DNA of 64,000 nt from Trichobilharzia regenti (lineage: Eukaryota > Platyhelminthes > Trematoda > Strigeidida > Schistosomatidae), in contig OX235266.1 in assembly GCA_944472135.2 (NCBI GenBank), forward strand, positions 14,797,925-14,861,924. The letters run 5' to 3'. The notes beneath the pieces were generated by a model. The model did no database searches and had not been told where the DNA came from. It saw nothing but the letters and a program-made list of their open reading frames with translations. The position numbers and the translations under genes were made by a program. This document shows positions 36,101-41,829 of this stretch, piece by piece (position 1 is the stretch's first letter; every line of letters begins with the position of its first letter).

Positions 36101-39100
36101 ATCCTAGTTTGGGAATCTTCAGCAGTACGCACCCACCGGGATTCGAACCCCAAGACCTTCCGGTTTCAAGGCGAGCTCGTATACCATTAAGCCACTGGGA
36201 CCTGATCCGATGGCCAGTTCATGAATTCTAACTTCTGCCAATTCACGACATAGCGCGACCGCTAGCCAATGTCTTCGGCGAGTATTTGTCCTCACACCCT
36301 CCCAAGTGGTGACCAGTAGGGTGCAGCGGGTCGGGTGTGAGGACAAATACTCGCCGAAGACATTGGCTAGCGGTCGCGCTATGTCGTGAATTGGCAGAAG
36401 TTAGAATTCATGAACTGGCCATCGGATCAGGTCCCAGTGGCTTAATGGTATACGAGCTCGCCTCGTAACCGGAAGATCCTGGGTTCGAATCCCGGTGGGT
36501 GCGCACCACTGAAGAGTCCCAAATTAGGACGAGACAACTGTCCAGTACTTCCAGTTTGTTCCCCAATGGTTCTCTAACCAATGTCAGCTCATGAATAATG
36601 AAATCCTGTAACCATTGTATCTTATCACTTTTTCTATGATGTTGGAACACACGCACTGTGTGTCACCACATGAATAAAACTTATCTTAACAGAGACATGT
36701 GTGTATTTCTCTCTTGTTTTTCTTTTTTGGTACACACACGCACACAATTCATAGTGAATCTCCATTGCCAACAGTTGATATTGTGTTTCGTAATTCCAAT
36801 GAAGCTGATCAATGGAGTCCAGTGGTTGAAGTGTTGACAGATGCAGAAATGGAGAAAAAGATACGTGATCAAGATCGTAATACAAGGTAAGCATAGCAGT
36901 TGATTTAACAATCATACTTAGATATCTGGATCGAGTTGTTCTTTTACGGCTTAAGATATCAGTATCAATCAATGTTAAGCAGAAGTGTTTTAATATTATT
37001 CAAGAATGTCATCCTTGAAGTCTATTTATAAACATACGAAATAATATATCAGGTTGATCTGTACTATAGCCATTTGAATGTAAGATTTTACTCTAACTCA
37101 CGTATCATATCATTTTAAGGGGCAAAGTTAAACTTTCAGCACCACTAATAACCAATCAGCAAACGACCTCGAACAGACCAATCACATGAATGAGGCATTT
37201 ATGATAAAGGGAAACGTATAATTATGGAAAAAATAGCATAAAACTGTTACAGAGGGTATCTTTCTCTAACATGTGAGAAAAACATCTCCCGGTTAAGCAT
37301 ATGACTGTCAATAGAAAAGTTACACCACTTTCTGTACATATATATTCATCCAACTGACTATAAATGAGATCCTTTTGAGATCCATTTATAGCCCTAATCC
37401 TATTTTCCAACCTCTCCCCAAATCCTTCAATAGAATTTGTATGTGTCCAAGAGATGACAGAGATTTGTAATCTTTCCATTCACCCGTATGTATTATTGAT
37501 CCTCGTTCAACAAGTCTGGTACTAATAGGTATAAGAGTAGTTGCTTTTCTATCTTCTATCCTTTCCACGAATCCTTTTCGGAGGGAGGTGTCGTATAAAC
37601 CAATTACCCAAATATTGTTGGCTCGCTGACGACCACGGTTGTATTTCTTCTTCACCAACACAGTTTCATCGACGTGCACAACAGTGTATTCTCCACCCAA
37701 CAAAGAAGTGATTTTCTCCATTTTCCACGAAGCAATGTCTCTGCAATGCTGATACCACTGAACTGTTGAAACGAGGCTATTTTCGGTTTCAGCAGCTGCG
37801 GCTCCCACTGGCTGTTTTAAGACCCGGTGGTTGCAAATTTACAAAATTTGCGTTAAGGAAAGATGTGACCTTGGAAAAAAAAGTTCTTACGAAATATTAA
37901 AATTTTCAGCTTACCTTCTCTAATGCTAACTCACCTCAAACAAATTCCACAACGATGGACATACCCATCAACTGACCCACACGAACAAATTCGCTCCTTC
38001 CGAAGCAACCCTAAATCCAGGCAACACTGGAAAACACTATCCTCCTCGAATTGCAACCGTAACTTCGTCAGGGAACGCATTTGAAACGAATCAAACGCTG
38101 TACAACATTGAACTCACGTTCACGAATCTCATTGAATAATTCGACGTCGTTTGCTGATTAGTAGTTAGTGGTACTTTAAGTTTAACCTGGCCATTTGAAG
38201 AACCTTTGGAAACCAGTTGAAATTATTGGACAACTTTGTGGTCCCAGTTTGAGACTCTTCAGTAATGCGCACTCATCCCACCGGGGATTCTGCCTCAGCG
38301 ACTGAGTTCGCCTGTTAACCTGGAGGAGGTTCTGAGTTGGGGTGATGGATGTGCACTGCTGATGAGTCCTAAACTTGGTGGTCGCAACAACTGTTCAGTG
38401 CTCCCTGGTATTCAATTGTCTTCTAATTGTGACATTAGCTTGTGATCAAATGTTTTGAAACCAAACAAATCCATGTAGACCAACACTTGTGAATTGTGTA
38501 TCTTTTGGCAATTCAAGCTTTGATCCCCACACTGAAAGATTACAGCACATTCTTGTCCCATTTGACACACTTCTCCTTGTGTGAACTAGTCAGTTGAATA
38601 TTAATCGTTTTATCTATCTGAGTTGCATCGAGAACTAAATGATAAATAAATGTGGTCTTTGCATATGGTTACATAACACTACGACGGTACATATTTTGTT
38701 AAGTGTTAGAAGTCAGTTTTCATTCATGAGGTTAGACACAAGGCAGACGGATCCTTGTGTTTATTAATCAGTTAGTGAGTAATAATGAGTAATCGTTTAA
38801 TCCCAAGTAGAACCGGATTTGCATCACTCAGTTTCACCTCTGTTTCTTTTCGCGTTCCCGTGACCCAATAAGGTAGAAAAAGTGTGTTAAGAAAGCCAAG
38901 TTGAAGAATATCGAGAAACGTATTATACGTGTTACTTCACAGACAAAATTTTGTTTTTTTGAAGCCTCTACTTTTGTTGTCACCGGTTAATCAATTCTGT
39001 ATGCACTACTTGTAGAGCTGTAACTCATTGGTTTAGGCACTTGATTTCCAACCAAGTTCGAACCTGGTTCGAACACCGCCCCCCACCTACTGACGTTTGG

Positions 39101-40145
39101 ACAGCTAGGTAGAGTAGTATCACTAGCTCTTGCACAGTAGGAATGTAGCTCATGCCTAACTGCATGAAGTTACAAGTAGTTGTTTGGGTATGCCGGGCAC
39201 TCGCTGGCTAACCATCAGTTGACCTGCTTTACCTGGGATATTTATGGTTCACAGTGAACGCATCTGCTCTATTGACAAGGATTTAGAGTCATATTAGCAA
39301 TAGTCTCAAGCCACTGGTTCGTAGCATCCTAGGGGGACCCCAACCAGGCAGTTTACACGTTCCTGTGTGGCTTCTTCAGACGGAAAGTCAAATACTTCAT
39401 TGGTTGATCCCAAGTTTTAATTCACCCGCCACCTCTAACTTATTTCCAACCTAATCCTATGTCAGCTAATATTGCTCATCATATTATGCCAGTTAATACG
39501 GAACGTAAAACCCAAACATTTGTTGTCAAAGTCAGCTAACCTTTTCATATCTTCTAATTTCTATGACGTGCGTTGGTGGCACTCAGATAGAATGCTCGCC
39601 AACCACGCCTCATGTGGTCTGGGGTTCGATTCCCGGCCACCAATGCACTCCTTTACCTCTCTAAGCCATTAATAAGACTGATAAAGAAGGAAGGTTGGGC
39701 ATGAAACTAGCAACCCCATTCATCCCGTAAGAAAAAAATACCACTTCTATCGAAACTTCAAGCCTCTAGCCTAAAGGTGCCCTATGTTCCACTGGGAACG
39801 TACAGGAATAAGAAAAACAGACGCTATATGACAATGTCTCACAGCCATAAAGAAAGGAGCACAGATCGAACTACTACGCATTCTACATGTCCTTTGATTC
39901 ATAGCCAGTCGGATATCACGTCTACACTTTTGAGATGACGTAATTTGGTTAAATGTCTCACAGTCATGCGAGTTGTTTTTGTAGGTCACATAGTGGAATA
40001 AGCTTCATTCCAGCTAGAATATTCAGTAATGCAATACAACTTATTTTCATGACACGTTAGTCAAACTAACTAACTGTGTATATATGTATTGCTTGTGTTT
40101 ACTAGGCGAATGCGTCGTCTGGCCAATGCACAACCGAATTGGTGA
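12285..40145 (+). CDS. SMARCB1: SNF5/SMARCB1 orthologue, SWI/SNF chromatin remodeller core subunit (7 exons)
   Basis: Exons join as 12285-12368, 13798-13903, 22370-22885, 26826-27094, 33337-33590, 36755-36886 and 40106-40145, giving 1401 nt, 466 residues and a TGA stop. All introns are GT-AG and all phases match. SNF5 is the core subunit that anchors the BAF/PBAF module to the nucleosome in the nucleus. The N-terminal winged-helix region covers residues 1-64. A Ser/Gly/Thr-rich insert follows, then SNF5 repeat 1 (about 245-325), repeat 2 (about 335-408) and the basic C-terminal helix ending [13 protein letters not shown]. The human protein has 385 residues; the extra length is the insert. The ATG at 12285 aligns with the family start. 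The gene is ordinary in structure but its introns are packed with transposons. Confidence 0.96.
12369..13371. other. SNF5 intron 1, unique part
   Basis: No repeat or coding motif recognised before the SINE at 13372. Confidence 0.4.
13372..13625 (+). repeat. tRNA-related SINE (family W)
   Basis: The head carries a B box, 'gaggttcgattcccg', about 55 nt downstream of an A-box-like 'gtgggacagcgatagaatg'. The body contains 'taagccagtagtaataagac'. The 3' end reads 'ccctatattccagctgggaacg' and then an A-rich tail. Other copies are at 39568-39816, 43031-43287 and a fragment near 42684-42760. The 3' end resembles the end of LINE family 2 (see 27373-29245). The element lies in SNF5 intron 1, sense orientation. 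Confidence 0.75.
13798..13903 (+). CDS. SMARCB1: SNF5 exon 2
   Basis: Encodes [20 protein letters not shown] and on to KLIQM, plus the first base of a Gly codon. It matches human [20 protein letters not shown]. Acceptor ttttaag, donor gtatgt. This completes the winged-helix DNA-binding region. Confidence 0.95.
13981..15293. repeat. Foldback structure: about 420-bp inverted arms around a Penelope fragment
   Basis: The segment about 13981-14410 reappears inverted at about 14855-15293. Shared landmarks include 'gagcaaagaa', 'ctggctctaca', 'attctagaatag', 'gatggcca' and 'ctaaatattgctgaggctgg' or their complements. The arms differ by an expanded ATT tract (about 15063-15105) and an AT tract (about 15208-15238) in the right arm. 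The centre encodes a decayed [12 protein letters not shown] block, typical of the Penelope GIY-YIG linker. The structure begins about 80 nt after SNF5 exon 2. Confidence 0.75.
15453..15702 (+). mobile_element. RTE (family A) 3' fragment
   Basis: A 5'-truncated copy starting at 'cttggagacaataggtgac' and ending in GACA repeats. It is nearly identical in layout to the 3' UTR of the 47445-49286 element. It lies in SNF5 intron 2, sense orientation. Confidence 0.85.
15703..16109. other. Intron 2 segment with a decayed family X SINE
   Basis: About 15705-15910 (minus strand) keeps the order 'gggagtactagacagccgttt' and 'aatagaacccgtgggaccttctggttac', shared with family X SINEs. The rest is unassigned. 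Confidence 0.4.
16110..16330 (+). pseudogene. Penelope-like element GIY-YIG linker relic
   Basis: Decayed frames read [20 protein letters not shown], corresponding to the [17 protein letters not shown] block of the better copy at 29957-31500. Frame breaks throughout. Confidence 0.6.
16331..16959. other. Intron 2, nothing firm
   Basis: Possibly decayed Penelope 3' sequence. No recognisable motif. Confidence 0.25.
16960..17170 (-). pseudogene. Penelope-like element GIY-YIG linker relic
   Basis: The minus strand reads [21 protein letters not shown] and on to [16 protein letters not shown]. This matches the linker plus GIY-YIG start (VKDKLP...[20 protein letters not shown]) of the 29957 copy, with YVGRT changed to YVSRP. 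Confidence 0.7.
17270..18140 (+). repeat. GC-richer block, possible 5' part of a non-LTR element
   Basis: Base composition from about 17280 to 17900 is clearly more GC-rich than the intron around it and looks like transposon 5' UTR. No RT or endonuclease motif is seen in any frame, so the assignment rests on composition alone. Confidence 0.3.
18150..18185. repeat. TA dinucleotide microsatellite
   Basis: About 35 nt of pure alternating TA, directly before the CR1-like fragment. Confidence 0.9.
18190..19733 (+). mobile_element. CR1-like non-LTR retrotransposon, 5'-truncated and decayed
   Basis: Frames in order give [18 protein letters not shown] (RT motif A), a GVP-like block, [20 protein letters not shown] (YADD active site), a [21 protein letters not shown] block, and C-terminal residues ending ...[14 protein letters not shown]. 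Several stops and frameshifts break it. The 3' UTR runs to an AT-rich end near 19733. A related copy is at 62755-63260. It lies in SNF5 intron 2, sense orientation. Confidence 0.8.
19790..20150 (-). mobile_element. RTE (family A) relic, 3' end
   Basis: On the minus strand the 3' UTR and last coding block of the RTE element are recognisable ('gaagtgcagcagttc', then 'cgccatcattaagaacgatt'). Heavily mutated. Confidence 0.55.
20310..21030 (+). pseudogene. Penelope-like element C-terminal relic
   Basis: A degenerate copy of the 3' half of the 29957-31155 reading frame. It keeps [40 protein letters not shown] and the terminal block ending near [13 protein letters not shown] has become YVARS. Multiple frameshifts. 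Confidence 0.75.
21003..21449 (+). mobile_element. LINE family 2, two short fragments
   Basis: Two overlapping stretches resemble the 3' half of the 27373-29245 element: about 21020-21180 ('gtgacatcacacgccaggccattgctcgagtg' in part) and about 21255-21445 ('cagatggccggtcggaaa'). Both are decayed. Confidence 0.55.
21450..22045 (-). mobile_element. RTE element, subfamily B, 5'-truncated copy
   Basis: On the minus strand it encodes [40 protein letters not shown] and [20 protein letters not shown], then a 3' UTR ending in GACA repeats at 21450-21470. It differs from family A in the UTR ('gaactttgcacaaatgtgcgg'). A 3-nt change from the usual HVGRC...DSRN block suggests frame loss near the end. The 5' end meets a family 2 fragment. 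Confidence 0.8.
22048..22235 (+). mobile_element. LINE family 2, 3'-terminal fragment
   Basis: Starts near 'gaagcggcgagttgg' and ends 'gaagccctatgttgctctgggaa' (split here) with an ATA/ATAA tail at about 22209-22235. It matches the end of the 27373-29245 copy. Confidence 0.7.
22240..22320 (+). repeat. Short dispersed repeat shared with 31515-31600
   Basis: About 75 nt ('gtacagctttagaatgatat', then 'cgccgaaag', then 'gctgaacaccttttct') occur here and, with few differences, at 31515-31600. No family assigned. It lies just upstream of SNF5 exon 3. Confidence 0.6.
22370..22885 (+). CDS. SMARCB1: SNF5 exon 3 with Ser/Gly/Thr-rich insert
   Basis: Encodes [20 protein letters not shown], then [20 protein letters not shown], a low-complexity stretch of about 80-90 residues (runs of T, N, S and G, with up to seven Gly in a row), and the conserved [20 protein letters not shown] that precedes repeat 1. 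Acceptor ctatag, donor gtgagt, phase 1 at both ends. Human SMARCB1 has no comparable insert. The Gly runs come from GGT-rich codon repeats, so slippage is a likely origin. Confidence 0.93.
23408..23416. repeat. G homopolymer
   Basis: A run of about nine G in SNF5 intron 3. Nothing else is recognised between 22886 and 23530. Confidence 0.7.
23540..23745 (+). repeat. tRNA-related SINE (family Y)
   Basis: The head has an A-box-like 'tggcacagtggttaag' and a B-box 'gggttcgatcccc', 40 nt apart. The body continues 'caaaatttgggctaccgat' and ends in an A/T-rich tail 'caaaataaaattt'. A second copy, inverted, interrupts the CR1 endonuclease at 26300-26510. Confidence 0.8.
23755..23965 (+). mobile_element. 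LINE family 2 fragment
   Basis: Decayed match to the 28920-29170 part of the LINE 2 copy ('gagaagaccattgagtgat', 'catggaggaggtcgtgt'). Confidence 0.6.
23985..24720 (-). pseudogene. Penelope-like element, GIY-YIG relic plus terminal region
   Basis: On the minus strand the 24400-24700 part decodes, with frame breaks, to a NNIIYNYPS...[24 protein letters not shown] GIY-YIG stretch. The 23985-24330 part is its non-coding terminal region, which recurs at 46640-46760, 49301-49680 and 51590-51950. This is a different Penelope family from the 29957 copy. Confidence 0.65.
24952..25344 (-). pseudogene. Penelope-like element C-terminal fragment
   Basis: The 130-codon minus-strand frame carries [40 protein letters not shown] and [20 protein letters not shown]. 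It is colinear with the C-terminal half of the 29957 copy ([38 protein letters not shown]). The YVGRT motif is lost (SEIYRLF), so the nuclease is dead. About 24830-24950 beside it is a decayed Sm-alpha-like piece. Confidence 0.75.
25367..25660 (-). repeat. Sm-alpha-type SINE with decayed hammerhead
   Basis: On the minus strand it has the B-box region 'gggttcgagcctcggtggg' and then the hammerhead segment. The CUGANGA box reads UUGACGA, and an extra 'tggt' precedes GAAA, so the ribozyme should be inactive. The other copies are at 56989-57540 and, scrambled, at 35450-35860. Confidence 0.75.
25661..26715 (-). mobile_element. CR1-like LINE endonuclease segment, split by a SINE
   Basis: On the minus strand, 26715-26511 and then 26257-25700 give AP-type endonuclease sequence. 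The blocks are [36 protein letters not shown], a [20 protein letters not shown] block across a frameshift, and [20 protein letters not shown] (the SDH motif). GGVATF, GDFN and SDH are the hallmark positions of the APE fold used to nick target DNA. The family Y SINE separates the first and second parts. Frameshifts make it inactive. Confidence 0.8.
26300..26510 (-). repeat. tRNA-related SINE (family Y) inserted in the CR1 endonuclease
   Basis: Inverse copy of 23540-23745: the complement has the B box 'ggttcgatcccctg' and the A-box region. The A/T-rich tail lies at about 26300-26335. It breaks the endonuclease frame, so it is younger than that fragment. Confidence 0.8.
26826..27094 (+). CDS. 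SMARCB1: SNF5 exon 4 (repeat 1)
   Basis: Encodes SNF5 repeat 1: [60 protein letters not shown] and MRQQ. Human has [20 protein letters not shown] and so on. Acceptor ttctag at 26820-26825, donor gtaaag, entering in phase 1 and leaving in phase 0. This repeat contacts other BAF core subunits in the family. Confidence 0.96.
27121..29955 (-). mobile_element. Merlin DNA transposon relic, split by a LINE and cut by a Penelope element
   Basis: The left end 27121-27165 resembles the left inverted repeat of the intact Merlin at 37120 ('aagttaaactt...gcaccattaactaccaatcagc'). Transposase-derived sequence resumes at 29246, after the LINE, and continues to about 29955, where the Penelope element begins. 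The right inverted repeat is missing. Decoded on the minus strand, it keeps a [11 protein letters not shown] block and a [16 protein letters not shown] block with several breaks. The left end starts only 26 nt after SNF5 exon 4. Confidence 0.75.
27373..29245 (+). mobile_element. LINE family 2 (RTE-like, APE-type), 5'-truncated, with 10-bp TSD
   Basis: Flanked by 'tagccctaat' at 27363-27372 and 29246-29255. Frames give [20 protein letters not shown] (linker), [56 protein letters not shown] (the motif A region with an internal deletion), [20 protein letters not shown], and a decayed active site. Then come the C-terminal block and a 3' UTR ending 'gccctatgttccactaggaac' (in part) with an ATAATAA tail. 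Deletions and stops show it is dead. Confidence 0.85.
29957..30040. repeat. Perfect 34-nt hairpin at the Penelope 5' junction
   Basis: 29957-29990 is the exact reverse complement of 30007-30040, with a 16-nt loop. The left arm is an inverted duplication of element sequence, which probably arose during integration by a template switch. Confidence 0.9.
29957..31500 (+). mobile_element. Penelope-like element with RT and GIY-YIG domains, 5'-truncated
   Basis: The frame 29980-31155 (391 codons) is intact. RT palm motifs: [19 protein letters not shown] near residues 40-58 and [10 protein letters not shown] near 75-84. The motif A segment before them is missing. The C-terminal part has the [13 protein letters not shown] linker and then [18 protein letters not shown], a GIY-YIG endonuclease start (near residues 280-310). 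The 3' UTR runs to about 31500. The element inserted into the Merlin relic. Its first 60 nt form the hairpin at 29957-30040. Confidence 0.9.
31515..31860 (+). pseudogene. Dispersed repeat plus Penelope C-terminal piece
   Basis: 31515-31600 matches 22240-22320. Beyond it, frames read [10 protein letters not shown] and [16 protein letters not shown], corresponding to the last residues of the 29957 frame ([25 protein letters not shown]). It is therefore another, decayed 3' end. Confidence 0.6.
31895..32860 (-). mobile_element. LINE family 2, 5'-truncated inverse copy
   Basis: Inverse copy of about 28270-29212. The encoded frames are identical over long stretches (for example [20 protein letters not shown]), and the sampled DNA differs at only a few positions from 28560 to 29210. 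Similarity falls away at its 5' part (32640-32760). The tail lies near 31895-31908. Both copies are in SNF5 intron 4. Confidence 0.85.
33005..33270 (-). mobile_element. RTE (family A/B) relic
   Basis: Minus-strand match to the block encoding [19 protein letters not shown] and its upstream neighbours ('ggctaacaatacccgtcgaag'). Heavily mutated. It ends about 65 nt before SNF5 exon 5. Confidence 0.55.
33337..33590 (+). CDS. SMARCB1: SNF5 exon 5 (repeat 2)
   Basis: Encodes [60 protein letters not shown] and [17 protein letters not shown], nearly identical to human repeat 2. Acceptor taatag, donor gtaatt; leaves in phase 2. Confidence 0.97.
33670..34639. other. SNF5 intron 5: decayed family X SINE, then nothing recognised
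   Basis: About 33680-33990 (minus strand) shows the family X layout around 'gggtcgaaccgaggacgttctgattacgag' (split here) but is strongly diverged. 34000-34639 has no recognised feature. Confidence 0.35.
34640..35340 (+). pseudogene. LINE family 2 relic, RT C-terminal part
   Basis: Frames give [19 protein letters not shown] sequence (decayed active site), [40 protein letters not shown] and [20 protein letters not shown]. This is the region before the conserved C-terminal block of LINE 2. Frame breaks throughout. Confidence 0.7.
35450..35860. repeat. Sm-alpha-type repeat, rearranged
   Basis: 35450-35560 matches the 3' end of the Sm-alpha copies ('ttcccgttgattgatt'). 35605-35690 is the hammerhead segment on the minus strand, with UUGACGA instead of CUGANGA. 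35700-35860 is the tRNA-related head in + orientation. Confidence 0.6.
36027..36608. repeat. Two head-to-head family X SINEs forming a 270-bp-arm palindrome
   Basis: The left arm 36027-36299 is the reverse complement of 36333-36608, with a 33-nt centre. Each arm is a tRNA-related SINE with an A-box-like 'ggcttaatggtatacgagc', a B box ('gggttcgaatccc' in the right arm) and a hammerhead-like tail. The right end lies about 145 nt before SNF5 exon 6. Confidence 0.85.
36755..36886 (+). CDS. SMARCB1: SNF5 exon 6
   Basis: Encodes [20 protein letters not shown], then [20 protein letters not shown] and RNT. It begins the C-terminal helix that in the family contacts the nucleosome acidic patch. Acceptor ttcatag, donor gtaagc, phase 2 at both ends. 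Confidence 0.96.
37120..38192 (-). mobile_element. Merlin DNA transposon, nearly complete
   Basis: The ends are inverted repeats of about 45 nt: 'gggcaaagttaaactttcag' at 37120 and the complement of 'ctttaagtttaacctggcc' at 38192. They are flanked by 8-bp duplications that differ at one base ('attttaag' at 37112-37119, 'atttgaag' at 38193-38200). Merlin is related to the bacterial IS1016 group and is known from schistosomes. It sits in SNF5 intron 6, antisense. Confidence 0.88.
37222..37808 (-). pseudogene. Merlin transposase (IS1016/ISXO2-like), frameshifted
   Basis: The frame 37808-37386 gives [40 protein letters not shown] and [19 protein letters not shown]. The first catalytic Asp (VDET) is present; the second (usually in an SDxW-type block) appears changed in HTGEW. 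Around 37440 the reading moves to another frame ([20 protein letters not shown]), which carries the region of the catalytic Glu. The frameshift leaves the enzyme dead. Upstream sequence to about 37990 continues as decayed N-terminal coding (CRDIASWKM). Confidence 0.85.
38201..38999. other. Intron 6: family X SINE remnants, then nothing recognised
   Basis: 38200-38300 (minus) and 38300-38480 (plus) are decayed family X copies. The plus copy has CUGAUGAG intact ('ctgatgagtcc' at about 38357) but GAAA replaced. 38490-38999 shows nothing recognised. Confidence 0.4.
39000..39250 (+). repeat. tRNA-related SINE (family Z)
   Basis: Starts 'gtagagctgtaactcattgg' with a B-box-like 'tggttcgaaca'. Shares its head with the inverse copy at 9455-9600. 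Confidence 0.55.
39255..40010 (-). mobile_element. RTE relic split by a SINE
   Basis: 39255-39562 and 39818-40010 are consecutive minus-strand pieces of the RTE C-terminal coding region and 3' UTR (for example 'agcatcctagggggacccca' and the STKGRVYCS region). The family W SINE between them inserted later. Confidence 0.6.
39568..39816 (+). repeat. tRNA-related SINE (family W)
   Basis: B box 'ggggttcgattcccgg'. The 3' end 'ccctatgttccactgggaac' is followed by an A-rich tail. It interrupts the RTE relic around it and lies 290 nt before SNF5 exon 7. Confidence 0.8.
40106..40145 (+). CDS. SMARCB1: SNF5 exon 7 and stop codon
   Basis: Completes an Arg codon and encodes [12 protein letters not shown], then TGA at 40143-40145. 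Human ends RMRRLANTAPAW. Acceptor ttactag. Confidence 0.95.
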
Positions 40146-40244
40146 TCTCGCTGTCGTCTTCTTCTTCTTCTTCGGCTTCCTTATCAATCGATGTCCAATG
40201 TTCTTGTATATTTTTATTTCACTTTGTGTTATTTAAACTATATC

Positions 40245-40250
40245 AATAAA
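40245..40250 (+). terminator. Polyadenylation signal of SNF5
   Basis: AATAAA, repeated in register as AATAAATAAATAAATAAA, about 100 nt after the stop codon. This fits a 3' UTR of about 120 nt. Confidence 0.75.
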
Positions 40251-40299
40251 TAAATAAATAAACAATTTGTAATATGAATGTGTTCTTTGTTTAAACAAG

Positions 40300-40949
40300 T
40301 GCTTAGCGTATACAACTCTTCTGGTATGGTTGTCTAGGTGAAACCCCTCGACAGTTCATTGGAAAGCACAGCAAAGTAATGCCCGAAGAAGGGGGATTTT
40401 GGTTGTTGGAAGCAATCGGTGACTATCTAATAGTAATTTAAAATGCACTGAGATACCAAGTCTACCAGCGTGACGATCATATTTCACTGACACTGTTTAC
40501 GACACAGTTCGTCGATGGTTCTAATGGTCAGGTTTCAATTCCCAGCTGACACACTCCTTAACTTCTCTTAACTGGTAATAAACCCCAGGATACAGGAGGA
40601 GAATTTTGGTGCGGTACTGATTCACATCATGGCGTTCCCTGTGAAACACAAAGGAAGTCGGTCACAGGTTCGACTGGTTCAGATGTACTATTTCTGACTG
40701 TAACACTGGTTTATGCGGGTCGGAGTATCAATCATATGGGGATAGTGATTCTTTCAAGGATACAGGCATACCTGACTGATGAATGCCAGTGAGCACGAAA
40801 TCTAGGTTAGGCCAGGGCTTTCTATCTCCACCCATTTAGTAGTAGTAATCCTTGGTCACTATGGTGTATGGTGGTCTAAATAACCTCATTATTGAGTGTA
40901 CATCTTCTCTTCCTCCAGTGACAATAAAGTGATAAATGATCTTGTGTGA
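40300..40949. other. Intergenic between the convergent genes, nothing firm
   Basis: Some RTE-like or SINE-like words but no alignable element. No coding motif. Confidence 0.3.
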
Positions 40950-41375
40950 TTGACCGGAGGATTTCATCATGAGCTGACATCAGTTAGAGAACAGTTGGAA
41001 ACCAGCTAGGAGTACTGGACAGCTGTTTCGTGATGAAATCCTCCAAACAATCAAACGAAATTTCCTACAAAACCCATACTTGGAAATCAATCTGATGCTC
41101 ACTGGCCCTATTCAGGCAGTGACCAAAGGGGTACAGCAGGTTGAAGATGAGGCAGTAACTCATCGAAGAAGACATTTCGAAGTGGTCGTGTGGTGTCATG
41201 AATTGATAGAAATTAGCATTCATGGGCTGGCCACTGGGTCGGGTCTTAGTGGCTTAATGGTCTACGAAGCTAGCTCACCAGCCTTGTAACCAGAAGTTCC
41301 TGAGTTCGGACCCTGGTGTCGGGTGCGTACTGCTGAAGGGTCCCAAACTAGGAGGAAACAACCCGCGGTAAATAA
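40950..41375. repeat. Family X SINE pair, partial
   Basis: 40953-41045 is the 3' end in minus orientation. 41200-41375 is a plus-strand copy with 'ggcttaatggtctacg', the B-box-like 'gagttcggaccctgg' and a hammerhead-like 'tgctgaagggtccc ... aggaaac'. Confidence 0.65.
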
Positions 41376-41636
41376 TTCATCAAAATTATTAGCCTACAGC
41401 TTTCATCATTCCACATTAGTTATTGGCCTTCTCTTATCGAGTTGAGTGATTAATCTGAAGGTACACGGTCAAACACCTACGATATTTTGACCCGCTATCG
41501 TTTTGCGTCCAACCATCTGTGCACACCCTAGTTAACTAAGCAGACAGTAATGCCCGACGTTTCTGATCCTGAAATATATTTCGTGACTGATTTGGCTTTC
41601 TAACGTTTATCTGATCATACAGAATAATGACATTGG

Positions 41637-41815
41637 TTCTGATGTGGTTTTGTTCTCTGAGCTGGATGGTTAGTTTGCGAAGCTTTCATCACCTTACTGG
41701 GTGACATCTTCAGCGCATACTTCAAATTGAAGTATGCGCTGAAGATGTCACCCAGTAAGGTGATGAAAGCTTCGCAAACTAACCATCCAGCTCAGAGAAC
41801 AAAACCACATCAGAA
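41637..41815. repeat. Perfect 179-nt palindrome with a hammerhead-like motif in each arm
   Basis: 41637-41725 is the exact reverse complement of 41727-41815, with one central base. The arm sequence recurs, mutated, in the Penelope element at 44150-44270. In the right arm (+) CUGAAGA is at 41739-41745, a stem II follows, GAAA is at 41765-41768, and the flanking TGCG/CGCA would form stem I. Confidence 0.92.
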
Positions 41816-41829
41816 TCATCCACCTGAGC

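Noticed and set aside
36119..36656. Minus-strand frames around 36119-36346 and 36408-36656 as genes
   Set aside because: Both are translations of family X SINE copies in the palindrome.
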